Below, in pieces: positions 1 to 9,214 of a stretch of 64,000 nt of DNA. The stretch covers positions 1 to 64,000 of the forward strand of contig CANKZQ010000002.1 of NCBI GenBank assembly GCA_947488345.1. The letters are read 5' to 3'. The notes beneath the pieces were generated by a model. That model was not told the origin of the DNA. It did no database searches and saw nothing but the letters and a program-made list of their open reading frames with translations. The stretch is from an uncultured Flavobacteriaceae bacterium. GTDB lineage: Bacteria; Bacteroidota; Bacteroidia; Flavobacteriales; Flavobacteriaceae. The stretch's first letter is position 1. Each line of letters begins with the position of its first letter. Both the position numbers and the translations under genes were made by a program.

Positions 1-33
1 AGAGTTAAGTATGAGTTTAATTCCTACAAGTAA

Positions 34-202
34 CTTTTCTCCTTACTATTTTTTTTAAAACATACTCCGCAAGGAGACAAAGAAAGGGGAGAAAGGAGAG
101 AAACATTTTTTTTATAGCTAACTACAACTGTTTTTCTCCTTATCATTTTTTCTAAAGCATACTCCGAAAAGGAGTGAACAACAGGGGAGAAAGGAGAGAA
201 GT
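34..202. repeat. Two copies of a ~70-base structured repeat
   Basis: Two similar units lie 97 bases apart, about 34-103 and 131-201. Each begins with TTTTCTCCTT (35-44 and 132-141) and ends with AAGGAGAGAA (93-102 and 191-200); these pair over ten positions with one G-U. Inside each is a second short hairpin: CTCC-GCAA-GGAG at 65-76 and ACTCC-GAAAA-GGAGT at 161-175. The arms are kept while the loops differ, so the fold rather than the exact sequence seems conserved. A third, degraded start (TCTCCTTTA) sits at 242-250. The block lies just past the 3' end of miaE. I do not recognise the family; it could be a dispersed repeat or a 3' UTR element. Confidence 0.6.
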
Positions 203-283
203 TAAAAATTTAAGCAAGTCTTAAATACTGATTTTAACTTATCTCCTTTATTTTTTTGTCTTTTTTTTAAACGTGGGTGCACA

Positions 284-865
284 TTACCCATGCACTTTCG
301 CCGTATTTCCTCTAGTTTTCATCATTTCTGCTTCATAGGCCAATAAATCATTCCATTTTTTATCAACGATTTCTCGATCTTGGTACTGTCTAGCGAAACC
401 TAAAAATGTCGTATAATGATTTGCCTCAGAAACCATTAGGTCTTTATAGAAGTTAGATAGTTCTTGATCTTCAAGATTTTCAGAAAAGACTTTAAAACGT
501 TCACAACTTCTTGCTTCTATGAGCGCTGCCACGAGTAAACGCTGAATCAGCGCTTCATTACGATCTTTGGTCTTTGTAAAAAATGATTGCAAATTTTTCG
601 CATAACTATTGGTTTGTTCTCTACCTAAAGTCATACCTCTGGCCACCATTAAATCATGTACCATTTTAAAATGTTCCATTTCTTCAATAGCTATTTTACT
701 CATTTCGGTAACCAATGCAGTTTCTTCCGAATAATTAATGATAATTGAAACAGCATTTGATGCCGCTTTTTGCTCGGCAAAAGCATGGTCAGTTAAAATT
801 TGCTGTAGATCATCTTTAGCGATTTCAGCCCACGAAGTTGCTGTTTCAAATTTAAGTCCAAGCAT
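284..865 (-). CDS. miaE: tRNA-(ms2io6A)-hydroxylase MiaE
   Basis: Predicted diiron monooxygenase that hydroxylates the isopentenyl group of ms2i6A at tRNA position 37. The 193-residue length fits the family. The ferritin-like four-helix ligand set is visible: Glu31, the EMEH motif with Glu62 and His65, Glu117 in a LIEARSCERF helix, and Glu147/His150 in SEANH. It is the last gene of a minus-strand run after dnaX, with 26 bases between them, so it is probably co-transcribed. Function is assigned from the motif set and overall similarity; the hydroxylation itself is family knowledge. Confidence 0.9.
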   Translation of the reverse strand: MLGLKFETATSWAEIAKDDLQQILTDHAFAEQKAASNAVSIIINYSEETALVTEMSKIAIEEMEHFKMVHDLMVARGMTLGREQTNSYAKNLQSFFTKTKDRNEALIQRLLVAALIEARSCERFKVFSENLEDQELSNFYKDLMVSEANHYTTFLGFARQYQDREIVDKKWNDLLAYEAEMMKTRGNTAKVHG

Positions 866-891
866 TATTTATTATTTTGATAGTCAGGTGT

Positions 892-2619
892 TTAAAGATC
901 AAGTTTGAAAGTATTTTTCAACTTTGCTAATGTCTTATTTTTCTCTAATAGTTTGTTGTACTTTTCTTGAGGAGTATAGGCGAATTTCTTTTCATTTTCT
1001 TCATTTACAATACTCTTAAAATCAACACTATAATTATTGAGTTTTTCTCTTAAGTATCGCAGAAGTTTTGGCTTCATTTTGTTGAATTCAGCTTCCATCA
1101 TACCATTTGGGAAAACAATCTCAATATTTTCAACATTTACTTTAGGTCTATTGGCGTTCATAATAGACGCAATAATTTTTTCACCGTTTTTATTCAACTT
1201 AAGAATATAATCATCCCATAGTTTTAAAAATTGGCTTTCAGTAAATGGATCTTTTGGTAAATCTTCATGATTCTCGGTCGTTTCAACAATTGATTTCTTA
1301 GTGGTAGGCTTCTTATGAATACTATTCAGCGACAGAGCTGAAGAACGTCGACGCCCCTCCTGAACAACCACGGGCTTTGTCTTTTTCTCTAATGAAATCT
1401 TTGTTGGTGTTGTTTTAAGAGGTGATTGGACAGAGGGCTTAGAAGCTATGTTTTTCTCATTTACATTTACATCCAATTTTTTCTCTGTAGGATTTTTTGA
1501 AGTGAGTCCTATAAAATTGATGGAAGGTATTATGAAGCTTTTAGATTTTTTTTTTTCGCCCTCATAACTGATAGAGGCCAACTGCATCAAGGTAAGTTCT
1601 ACTAATAAGCGCTGATTTTTACTCGTTCTATATTTCAGATCACAATCATTAGCCATATCTATGGCGGAAATCAAAAAAGACATAGAGGCCTTGATCGCTT
1701 GCTCCAAGTATTGTTTTTTTGCAGTATCGCCTACCTCTAAAAGATCTAGTGTAGCTTTATCTTTAGCCACAAGTAAATCTCTAAAATGAGAGGCTAAACC
1801 ACTTATAAAATGATGTCCATCAAACCCTTTACCTAGGATTTCATTAAAATGAATGAGTACTTGAGGAATATTATTCTCAAGTAATAAATCTGTAGTTTTA
1901 AAGTAAGAATCGTAGTCGAGAACATTTAAATTCTCAGCAACGGCTTGTCTGGTTAACTTGTTTCCAGAAAAACTCACGACTCTATCAAAAATAGATAGTG
2001 CATCTCGCATTGCCCCGTCAGCCTTTTGCGCAATTACGTGCAACGCGTCATCGTCGGCATCAATATTTTCTTGAGCTGCAATTTGCTTTAAATAATTCTT
2101 AGCATCTAAGACATTAATTCTCTTAAAATCAAATATTTGACAACGAGAGAGTATGGTTGGAATAATTTTATGTTTTTCGGTAGTCGCTAATATAAAAATA
2201 GCATGTGCGGGTGGCTCTTCTAAGGTTTTTAGAAAAGCATTAAATGCCGCCTGAGATAACATGTGCACCTCATCAATGATATACACTTTATATTGACCCG
2301 TTTGTGGCGGAATTCTAACCTGATCGGTCAAACTTCGTATGTCGTCTACTGAATTGTTAGATGCAGCATCAAGCTCAAAAATATTAAAGGCAAAATCCTC
2401 ATCAGGATTTACCTCCTGACCATCTTGGTTAATACGTTTGGCTAATATTCTTGCACATGTCGTTTTTCCTACACCACGAGGGCCTGTAAACAGAAGTGCT
2501 TGAGCAAGGTGATTGTTCTTTATCGCATTTTCTAAGGTATTTGTAATGGCCTGCTGTCCAACAACATCGTTAAATGTTTGTGGACGATACTTACGTGCCG
2601 ATACAATAAACTGTTCCAT
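892..2619 (-). CDS. dnaX: DNA polymerase III subunit gamma/tau
   Basis: ATPase of the clamp loader that links the replicative polymerase, clamp loader and helicase. The AAA+ core occupies residues 1 to about 350: Walker A GPRGVGKTT at 46-54, Walker B YIIDEVHM at 113-120, sensor 1 ILATTEKH at 143-150 and the SRC motif near 158-160. A low-complexity Lys/Thr/Ser linker (about 356-460) leads to a tau-like C-terminal domain (about 460-575). The four-cysteine zinc module found between Walker A and the DAASNNSVDD motif in the E. coli protein is missing, as I recall for other Flavobacteriia. At residues 356-358 the codons form an 11-A run where slippage would end translation at once (separate entry). 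Start chosen at the ATG giving MEQFIVSARKYRPQTF. Confidence 0.96.
   Translation of the reverse strand: MEQFIVSARKYRPQTFNDVVGQQAITNTLENAIKNNHLAQALLFTGPRGVGKTTCARILAKRINQDGQEVNPDEDFAFNIFELDAASNNSVDDIRSLTDQVRIPPQTGQYKVYIIDEVHMLSQAAFNAFLKTLEEPPAHAIFILATTEKHKIIPTILSRCQIFDFKRINVLDAKNYLKQIAAQENIDADDDALHVIAQKADGAMRDALSIFDRVVSFSGNKLTRQAVAENLNVLDYDSYFKTTDLLLENNIPQVLIHFNEILGKGFDGHHFISGLASHFRDLLVAKDKATLDLLEVGDTAKKQYLEQAIKASMSFLISAIDMANDCDLKYRTSKNQRLLVELTLMQLASISYEGEKKKSKSFIIPSINFIGLTSKNPTEKKLDVNVNEKNIASKPSVQSPLKTTPTKISLEKKTKPVVVQEGRRRSSALSLNSIHKKPTTKKSIVETTENHEDLPKDPFTESQFLKLWDDYILKLNKNGEKIIASIMNANRPKVNVENIEIVFPNGMMEAEFNKMKPKLLRYLREKLNNYSVDFKSIVNEENEKKFAYTPQEKYNKLLEKNKTLAKLKNTFKLDL
1546..1556 (-). promoter_or_regulatory. 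A11 slippage site inside dnaX
   Basis: On the coding strand the codons GGC GAA AAA AAA AAA TCT give eleven consecutive A's at residues 355-358, just after the third clamp-loader domain ends (LVELTLMQLASISYEG). Re-reading one A gives AAA ATC TAA, a stop after one extra residue (about 359 aa). Skipping one A gives AAT CTA AAA GCT TCA TAA, a stop after five residues (about 362 aa). Thermus thermophilus dnaX makes its gamma form by transcriptional slippage on a poly-A run, and E. coli by -1 frameshifting on an A-rich site. The position, run length and close stops in both frames support the same role here; no product has been observed. Confidence 0.65.
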
Positions 2620-2653
2620 AAATGGGCGTTACTTAGAAGTGCAAAGTTAAGAA

Positions 2654-4426
2654 TTAGCGATAAATTTTGTCGTATAAATCTTGATAGATTTTTTTAATTA
2701 CAACACGTTTCATTTTCATAGTTGGAGTTAACTCCCCGCCATCAATAGACCATATGTTCGGTGTCAATTCAAAACGTTTTATTTGTTCCCATTTACCAAA
2801 TTTTACATTGCATGCAGCAACTTCTTCTTGAATCTTTTTTATGACAATATCCGAAGAGGCGATACCATCATAAGATGTTTCTATAGTTAAATTTTCTTCT
2901 TCAATCCATCCTTTTATATATTCGAAGTTAGGTTGGATTAATGCTGCAGGCATTTTTTCACCTTCACCAACCACCATAATTTGCTCTATGAATAGTGATT
3001 GCTTGAATTCATTTTCTAATAAATTAGGAATAACATACTTACCTCCAGAAGTTTTGAACATTTCTTTCTTACGTCCGGTAATCTTGAGCATCCCATCACG
3101 ATCTATTTCCCCTTTATCACCAGTATGAAAATAATCACCCGTCATTACTTCGGCTGTTTTTTCTGGATCTTTGTAATAGCCCATCATTACATTTGGACCT
3201 TTAACTAAAATTTCACCATCATCGGCAATTTTTACTTCAACACCCTCAATAACTCTACCTACAGTACCAATTTTGAATCCGTTATTATTTACATCATTTA
3301 CAGAGGTAACCGGAGAAGTTTCAGTCAAACCGTACCCTTCCATAATGGGCATGCCAGCAGCAGCGAATACACGTGTTAGTCGTGGTTGTAGTGCAGCACT
3401 ACCAGAAACCATTAACTTTAACTCGCCTCCAAGGGCCGCTTGCCATTTTGTAAAAATTAATTTTCGAGCAAGACCTAATTGCTTTTCGTACCACCATCCA
3501 TTCGTACCATATGGTTCGTATTTCAATCCTAAGTTAATCGCCCAAAAGAATAACTTCTTTTTAATTCCCGTTAACTCGTCACCTTTCGCATAAATTTTAT
3601 CATATATCTTTTCATAGAGACGCGGCACAGCAGTCATGACATTTGGTTTTATCTCCTGTGCATTTTCACTTAATTTTTCTATCGATTCAGCAAAATATAT
3701 AGATACCCCACAATATTGATATAGATACAAAATCATCCTTTCAAAGACATGGCATATAGGTAAAAAACTCAAGGCAATGTCTTTACCATAATCCAGGGGT
3801 ACTCTCTTCTTACTTGCTAGTACATTCGACACGATGTTATTATGAGAAAGCATCACTCCCTTAGGTCTTCCAGTAGTTCCTGAAGTATATATTAAGGTGG
3901 CAAGATCTTCTGGTTTTACATTGGCCTTTCTATCTTCAACAACGTCTTGATTACTTGTATCCTTCCCTAATTCAAGAACCTCCTTCCAGTTTTTCTCACC
4001 AGCTATTTCATCAAAGGTATACACCCCTTTCAGTTTTGTATTTCCTTTTATTTGATTTAATTTTTCTAAAACGGCAACGTCCGAAACGAAACAGTAGGTA
4101 GCCTCCGAATGATTTAAAACATATTCATAATCTTCCTTTGAGATGGTTGGATATATAGGCACATCTTGTGCACCTATTTGCAAAATTCCAATATCCATAA
4201 CACTCCATTCTGTTCTGTTTGTTGAAGAAATAAGAGCAACCTTATCGTTGGTTTTTACACCTAACTTAATCAAGCCACGACTAATGGCATTCGCCTGATC
4301 TATGTATTCTTGATTAGAAGTTACTTTCCAAGCGCCTTTATGCTTTGTTATGAGCGCCTTTGAAAGGTTATATTTTTCTAATTGGTAATAGGGAATATCA
4401 AAAATACGTGTAATTTCAATCGGCAT
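2654..4426 (-). CDS. Long-chain fatty acid-CoA ligase (AMP-forming)
   Basis: ANL-superfamily enzyme that activates fatty acids to acyl-CoA through an acyl-adenylate. The P-loop-like motif YTSGTTGRPKG is at 180-190, the A5 motif GYGLTETSPV near 365, and the hinge motif YFHTGDKGEIDRDG with KITGRKKEMFKTSGGKY follows near 435-470. The 590-residue length and the ending fit bacterial long-chain acyl-CoA synthetases of the FadD/ACSL type. No membrane segment is evident. It is the first gene of a minus-strand group with dnaX 34 bases downstream, and is divergent from pheT. Chain length of the substrate cannot be read from sequence. Confidence 0.9.
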   Translation of the reverse strand: MPIEITRIFDIPYYQLEKYNLSKALITKHKGAWKVTSNQEYIDQANAISRGLIKLGVKTNDKVALISSTNRTEWSVMDIGILQIGAQDVPIYPTISKEDYEYVLNHSEATYCFVSDVAVLEKLNQIKGNTKLKGVYTFDEIAGEKNWKEVLELGKDTSNQDVVEDRKANVKPEDLATLIYTSGTTGRPKGVMLSHNNIVSNVLASKKRVPLDYGKDIALSFLPICHVFERMILYLYQYCGVSIYFAESIEKLSENAQEIKPNVMTAVPRLYEKIYDKIYAKGDELTGIKKKLFFWAINLGLKYEPYGTNGWWYEKQLGLARKLIFTKWQAALGGELKLMVSGSAALQPRLTRVFAAAGMPIMEGYGLTETSPVTSVNDVNNNGFKIGTVGRVIEGVEVKIADDGEILVKGPNVMMGYYKDPEKTAEVMTGDYFHTGDKGEIDRDGMLKITGRKKEMFKTSGGKYVIPNLLENEFKQSLFIEQIMVVGEGEKMPAALIQPNFEYIKGWIEEENLTIETSYDGIASSDIVIKKIQEEVAACNVKFGKWEQIKRFELTPNIWSIDGGELTPTMKMKRVVIKKIYQDLYDKIYR

Positions 4427-4573
4427 AATTTTATAAAAATTTGAGGACTTGCAAAGTATAAAAATTATAAGGATTTAACAAATTCAATATTTATGTCTGA
4501 TGGGCGTACGAATACTTCGGAATAATAAGTGAAAAATGTTAAAATGGAGCTATGGCTACTAAAATCTATTCTT

Positions 4574-4581
4574 TATCTTTG
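4574..4581 (+). promoter_or_regulatory. Possible -7 element for pheT
   Basis: TATCTTTG matches the Bacteroidota -7 consensus TAnnTTTG and lies 24 bases before the pheT start codon. No TTG at the expected -33 distance is present, so the promoter is only half supported. Confidence 0.4.
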
Positions 4582-4605
4582 CGAACTTATCAAAGAAGTT
4601 TTTGA

Positions 4606-7032
4606 ATGAAAATATCATATAGTTGGTTACAGCAATTTTTAAAAATTGATTGGGAAGCTGAGAAAGTTGGAACTTTATTAACTGATTTAGGTCTAGAAGT
4701 AGAGGGCATTGAAACCGTAGAGTCTGTCAAGGGAAGCTTGAAAGGAATTGTTGTTGGAGAAGTTTTAACCTGCGAGCAACACCCAAATGCAGATAGATTG
4801 AAGGTTACAACAGTGGATTTAGGCGAGGGAGATCCTGTGCAAATAGTGTGTGGTGCTCCAAATGTGGCCTCCGGTCAGAAAGTGCCAGTTGCAACAATCG
4901 GTACCATTTTATATGATAAAGAAGGAAATGATTTCAAAATTAAAAAAGGAAAAATAAGAGGTGAGGAAAGTCACGGAATGATATGTGCAGAAGATGAACT
5001 TGGACTCGGAGATTCGCATGATGGAATTTTAATCCTAGATGCTGCTACTGAAGTAGGAGCTAAAGGTGCTGATGTTTTTAATATTTCTACGGATGAAGTT
5101 TTTGAAATAGGACTAACGCCGAACAGAGCTGATGCCATGAGTCATTTTGGAGTTGCAAGAGATTTAAGAGCAGGCCTATTACAGCACGACATTGACCTAG
5201 AATTGATGACCCCTTCGGTCAGTAATTTTGACGTTGATGAACGCACAATGAAAATTGATGCAGAAGTAATAGATTCAAATCTTGTACCGCGATATGCAGG
5301 AGTTACGATAACGAATATAAAAGTAACAGAATCTCCGACATGGATTCAGGACAAATTAAAGGCGATTGGCTTAACACCGATAAACAATATTGTAGATATT
5401 ACAAATTACGTCTTACATGAACTCGGTCAGCCCTTGCATGCTTTTGACGCTTCAAAGATCAATGGAGGAAATATTCTAGTAAAAACCTTACCTGCCAAAA
5501 CAAAATTCACCACTTTGGATGGAGTAGAAAGAGAGTTACATGAAGAAGATATTATGATTTGTGATGGTGCTTCAAAACCTATGTGTATTGCTGGAGTTTA
5601 TGGTGGCTTAGAATCGGGTGTAACAGAGGGTACGACGGCTATATTTTTAGAAAGTGCCTATTTTAATCCTATAGCCATACGAAAAACGGCCAAAAGACAT
5701 GGGCTCAATACAGATGCTTCTTTTCGCTTCGAACGCGGCATCGATCCTAATATTACTGAGTATGCTTTGAAAAGAGCCGTTATTTTAATAGAAGAAATTG
5801 CAGGCGGAAAAATCACCTCAGATATTGTAGATATTTACCCTAACAAAATAGAGGATTATCAAGTTCATTTCTCTTATGAGAAGGCTTTTAGACTTATCGG
5901 TGAAGAAATTCCGAATGATACCATTAAGAATATTTTGGCGTCATTAGACATTCAAATAAATAATCAAACAGAAACAGGTTTAGGACTGACTATTCCGGCA
6001 TATCGAGTTGACGTGCAAAGAGAAGCAGATATTGTTGAGGAAATTTTACGAGTTTATGGGTATAACAATATCAAAACATCGCCTAAACTCAATACTTCTA
6101 TTTCATATTCAAATCCGATTGATGCCGATAAACTGCAGAATTTGGTGTCAGATCAATTGGTCTCTCTAGGCTTTTATGAAATGATGGCCAATTCATTAAC
6201 AAAGCCGGAGTATGAAAGTTTATCAGCTTCAATTAAAGAAGAATTTCATGTAGAAATGTTAAACCCTTTGAGCAACGATTTATCTGTCATGAGACAATCA
6301 CTTCTTTTTAGTGGTTTAGAAGCTGTTGCATATAATTTAAATAGAAAGAACAACAGGCTGAAACTTTTCGAATTTGGAAAATCTTACCATAAATATGAGA
6401 GTGGTTATGTTGAAGATAAACATTTGACATTGACTGTTTCTGGAAACAGAACGAAGGATAGTTGGAATGGGGTTTCAAGAGTCTCAGATTTCTTTTATAT
6501 GAAAGGAATAATTACCACGTTGTTTCAACGACTAGGAATATCAGTAGTATCAAGTCCTACCAAAAGCGATGTTTTTTCAGAAGGACTTTCTTTTAAATTA
6601 GGAAAGCATAAATTGGTCGATTTCGGTGTTATTAAAAAGACAATTGTAAAGAGCTTCGGTATTAAGCAGGAAGTATTGTTTGCGGATTTTGATTGGCAAC
6701 GAGTGATGGAAGCGGTTTCTACAAAATCGGTAAAAGTAAAAGACTTAGCCAAGTTCCCTATAGTGAAAAGAGATTTAGCATTGTTGTTAGACGAACAAGT
6801 ATCTTTTAATGAATTGTATATAAGATCTTTTCAAATTGAGAAGCAGTTGCTGAGAGCAGTAGATCTTTTTGATGTATATCAAGGAGATAAATTGGCTTTA
6901 GGGAAAAAGTCATATGCCCTTAGTTTTCAGCTGCAAGATGAGAACAAAACGCTTAATGATAAACAAATAGATAAAGTAATGAAGAAACTGCAAGTTGCTT
7001 TTGAACGTGATTTCAACGCAGAATTGAGATAA
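4606..7032 (+). CDS. pheT: Phenylalanine-tRNA ligase beta subunit
   Basis: Beta subunit of the alpha2-beta2 phenylalanyl-tRNA synthetase. Domain order in the 808 residues matches the family: an N-terminal piece, an EMAP/OB tRNA-binding domain at about 40-150 (GEVLTCEQHPNADRLKVT), the B3/B4 region, the B5 domain around 400-480 (RVDVQREADIVEEILRVYGY), a catalytic-like core, and the C-terminal FDX-ACB anticodon-binding domain from about 715 (AKFPIVKRDLALLLDE). pheS is not in the window, so the two subunits are unlinked. A short gap separates it from the next plus-strand gene, suggesting co-transcription. Confidence 0.97.
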   Translation: MKISYSWLQQFLKIDWEAEKVGTLLTDLGLEVEGIETVESVKGSLKGIVVGEVLTCEQHPNADRLKVTTVDLGEGDPVQIVCGAPNVASGQKVPVATIGTILYDKEGNDFKIKKGKIRGEESHGMICAEDELGLGDSHDGILILDAATEVGAKGADVFNISTDEVFEIGLTPNRADAMSHFGVARDLRAGLLQHDIDLELMTPSVSNFDVDERTMKIDAEVIDSNLVPRYAGVTITNIKVTESPTWIQDKLKAIGLTPINNIVDITNYVLHELGQPLHAFDASKINGGNILVKTLPAKTKFTTLDGVERELHEEDIMICDGASKPMCIAGVYGGLESGVTEGTTAIFLESAYFNPIAIRKTAKRHGLNTDASFRFERGIDPNITEYALKRAVILIEEIAGGKITSDIVDIYPNKIEDYQVHFSYEKAFRLIGEEIPNDTIKNILASLDIQINNQTETGLGLTIPAYRVDVQREADIVEEILRVYGYNNIKTSPKLNTSISYSNPIDADKLQNLVSDQLVSLGFYEMMANSLTKPEYESLSASIKEEFHVEMLNPLSNDLSVMRQSLLFSGLEAVAYNLNRKNNRLKLFEFGKSYHKYESGYVEDKHLTLTVSGNRTKDSWNGVSRVSDFFYMKGIITTLFQRLGISVVSSPTKSDVFSEGLSFKLGKHKLVDFGVIKKTIVKSFGIKQEVLFADFDWQRVMEAVSTKSVKVKDLAKFPIVKRDLALLLDEQVSFNELYIRSFQIEKQLLRAVDLFDVYQGDKLALGKKSYALSFQLQDENKTLNDKQIDKVMKKLQVAFERDFNAELR

Positions 7033-7039
7033 AAAATTG

Positions 7040-8173
7040 ATGAAAAAGATACTCATTTCATATTTCATTTTATTCTCAATTATTGTAAATGCACAAAAGT
7101 CTGGCTATAATTTTTCCAAAATAGATTCAATTGGATATGCGTTAGACTCGACAATCGCAAATGGTGATAAGACCTATTTTAATTCTGTTTTTAGTACACG
7201 CTTATTTATATCTAGATTTTTAATCATTACCGCTGATAAAAGTCTTGACGAATTTAATAGAGGCTTTGCTATTGGGTTTAGTAATAAGTTTGATTTTGGA
7301 CAGATTTTACTCAATGAAGTAGCAAGTGGTACCAATTATGACTACTTGAGATTTTATCTCGATAAGGATAAAAAATTTCACTTGGTTTTTAGACTATATT
7401 CAGATCAAGGACTTAACTATCATGATTATTTGCTCGAAGACACGACCGAAGGCTTCAAAATAGTCGATTTATACGTTTATGTTACTGGTGAGCATATGAG
7501 CGAAACAATTCAAGCTGTATATAAAGGATTATTGTCGAATGAGAAATTTGGCAAGGGTCTTACCGATGGATTTACTCAAAGTGTAATGAGCTTAAAAAAG
7601 ATTCGAGAATTAGTTGCGGATGGTAAATATCAAGATGCTTTCGATGAATACCAGAAAGTTTCAAAAGCAGCGAAGAAAAAGAAATTGTTTAAAATTACAT
7701 TAATTCAGATTACTAAGAATTTATCAGATGATAAGTATATTGAAGCTATTGAAGATTACAGGCAAGAATTTCCAAATGATGCTAGCTTGAATTTACTATT
7801 GATAGATACTTTTTATTTAAAAAAGAAATATGCCGAATGTTTACAGAGTATAGATGCTTTAGATAAAGCATTAGAAGGCGATACTTTTTTAGACCTTTTT
7901 AGAGGGAATATTAGTTATTCTCAAGGCGACCTAGAGAGCGCAATTACTTATTTTTCAAATATTACAACGAATTACCCTAATTTCTTCGAAGGATATGACA
8001 GCCTTTTGACCTTATATATTGAGTCAAATAAGATAGAAAAAACGCTGAACATCTTAGATATAATGATTGATCAATTTTCTTTTACAAAAGAGGAAATAAT
8101 TTCAAATATGGAAGAAAGTTTTTCGGATTTCTCAAAAAATGAAAATTTTATAAACTGGTCTAAAAACAATTAA
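7040..8173 (+). CDS. Secreted TPR-like protein
   Basis: Not recognised at family level. The protein begins with a signal peptide (MKKILISYFILFSIIVNAQ), so it should act in the periplasm or at the cell surface. Residues about 185-360 show helical tetratricopeptide-like repeats (for example ADGKYQDAFDEYQKV and the repeats after LLLIDTFYLKKKYAECL). The N-terminal half has alternating hydrophobic strands with no motif I can name. I use the ATG at 7040 rather than the in-frame TTG at 7037. It lies seven bases after pheT and directly before pyrD, which looks like an operon by position only. Confidence 0.6.
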   Translation: MKKILISYFILFSIIVNAQKSGYNFSKIDSIGYALDSTIANGDKTYFNSVFSTRLFISRFLIITADKSLDEFNRGFAIGFSNKFDFGQILLNEVASGTNYDYLRFYLDKDKKFHLVFRLYSDQGLNYHDYLLEDTTEGFKIVDLYVYVTGEHMSETIQAVYKGLLSNEKFGKGLTDGFTQSVMSLKKIRELVADGKYQDAFDEYQKVSKAAKKKKLFKITLIQITKNLSDDKYIEAIEDYRQEFPNDASLNLLLIDTFYLKKKYAECLQSIDALDKALEGDTFLDLFRGNISYSQGDLESAITYFSNITTNYPNFFEGYDSLLTLYIESNKIEKTLNILDIMIDQFSFTKEEIISNMEESFSDFSKNENFINWSKNN

Positions 8174-8182
8174 TTGCGCTCA

Positions 8183-9214
8183 ATGTATACATCTTTTATT
8201 CGTCCGATTCTGTTTTTGATTGATCCTGAAAAAGTGCATCACTTTACTTTTTCTATGATAAAAACACTGTTTAAAATTCCTTTGATACCTCGTATTATAA
8301 AAAAGATGTATCAAGTGAATGACAAAAGACTAGAGCGAAATCTTTTCGGATTGACGTTTAAAAATCCTGTTGGATTGGCAGCGGGATTTGATAAAAACGC
8401 TTTACTTATCGATGAGCTTTCTCATTTTGGATTTGGATTTATCGAAATAGGCACAGTAACACCCTTGGCGCAAGAGGGCAACCCGAAAAAACGCCTATTT
8501 CGTTTAAAGGAAGATAGTGGTATTATCAATAGAATGGGGTTTAATAATGCTGGCCTAGAAGAGGTTGTAAAAAAATTGAAAGCCAGAAAAACGACTGTGC
8601 TTATAGGTGGCAATATGGGGAAAAATAAGGTCACCCCAAATGAGGACGCTGCAGAGGATTATTTACTCTGTTTTAATGATTTATTTGAGCATGTAGATTA
8701 CTTCGTTGTAAATGTAAGTTCACCGAATACCCCCAATTTGAGGGCATTACAGGATAAAGAACCTTTAACCAAACTCTTAAAACTCTTGCAAACCGAAAAT
8801 AAGAAAATGGCTAAGTTTTGCCCAAATGGTAACACAAAGCCAATGCTACTAAAAATTGCTCCAGATTTGACTGATGAGCAGCTGTTAGATATTATTGACA
8901 TTGTGAAAGACACTGAAATTGATGGAGTGATAGCAACAAACACAACTATTTCTAGAGATGGCTTGACCTCAAAAAATAAAACCGAAATAGGTGGTTTAAG
9001 TGGTAAGCCTGTCAATAAAAGATCGACTGAAGTTATACGTTTTTTAGCAGAAAAGTCGAATAAGAGTTTTCCTATTATTGGAGTAGGAGGCATACATTCT
9101 GCCCAGGATGCCTTAGAAAAAATAAAAGCCGGGGCAGACTTAGTTCAAATCTACACCGGCTTTATATATGAAGGGCCTCAATTAATTAAGAAAATTAATA
9201 AGGCGTTACTTTAA
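8183..9214 (+). CDS. pyrD: Dihydroorotate dehydrogenase (quinone), class 2
   Basis: Fourth step of pyrimidine synthesis: oxidises dihydroorotate to orotate and passes electrons to the quinone pool at the membrane. The N-terminal amphipathic extension typical of class 2 enzymes is present. Motifs: AAGFDKNA near 67, GGNMGKNK near 140, [12 protein letters not shown] near 172 with the class 2 catalytic serine, ATNTT, GVGGI and YTGFIYEGP for FMN phosphate. I prefer the ATG at 8183 ([11 protein letters not shown]) to an upstream TTG at 8174 that abuts the previous stop. Its stop overlaps the stop of the convergent gene by four bases (TTAA). Confidence 0.95.
   Translation: MYTSFIRPILFLIDPEKVHHFTFSMIKTLFKIPLIPRIIKKMYQVNDKRLERNLFGLTFKNPVGLAAGFDKNALLIDELSHFGFGFIEIGTVTPLAQEGNPKKRLFRLKEDSGIINRMGFNNAGLEEVVKKLKARKTTVLIGGNMGKNKVTPNEDAAEDYLLCFNDLFEHVDYFVVNVSSPNTPNLRALQDKEPLTKLLKLLQTENKKMAKFCPNGNTKPMLLKIAPDLTDEQLLDIIDIVKDTEIDGVIATNTTISRDGLTSKNKTEIGGLSGKPVNKRSTEVIRFLAEKSNKSFPIIGVGGIHSAQDALEKIKAGADLVQIYTGFIYEGPQLIKKINKALL

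Noticed and set aside
3273-3593. Long open frame on the opposite strand of the acyl-CoA ligase gene
   Set aside because: It is antisense to conserved ligase motifs, has no signal of its own and no homologous features; it is a by-product of the codon use of the real gene. The same applies to opposite-strand frames at 8698-9093, 37905-38324 and 46203-46439.
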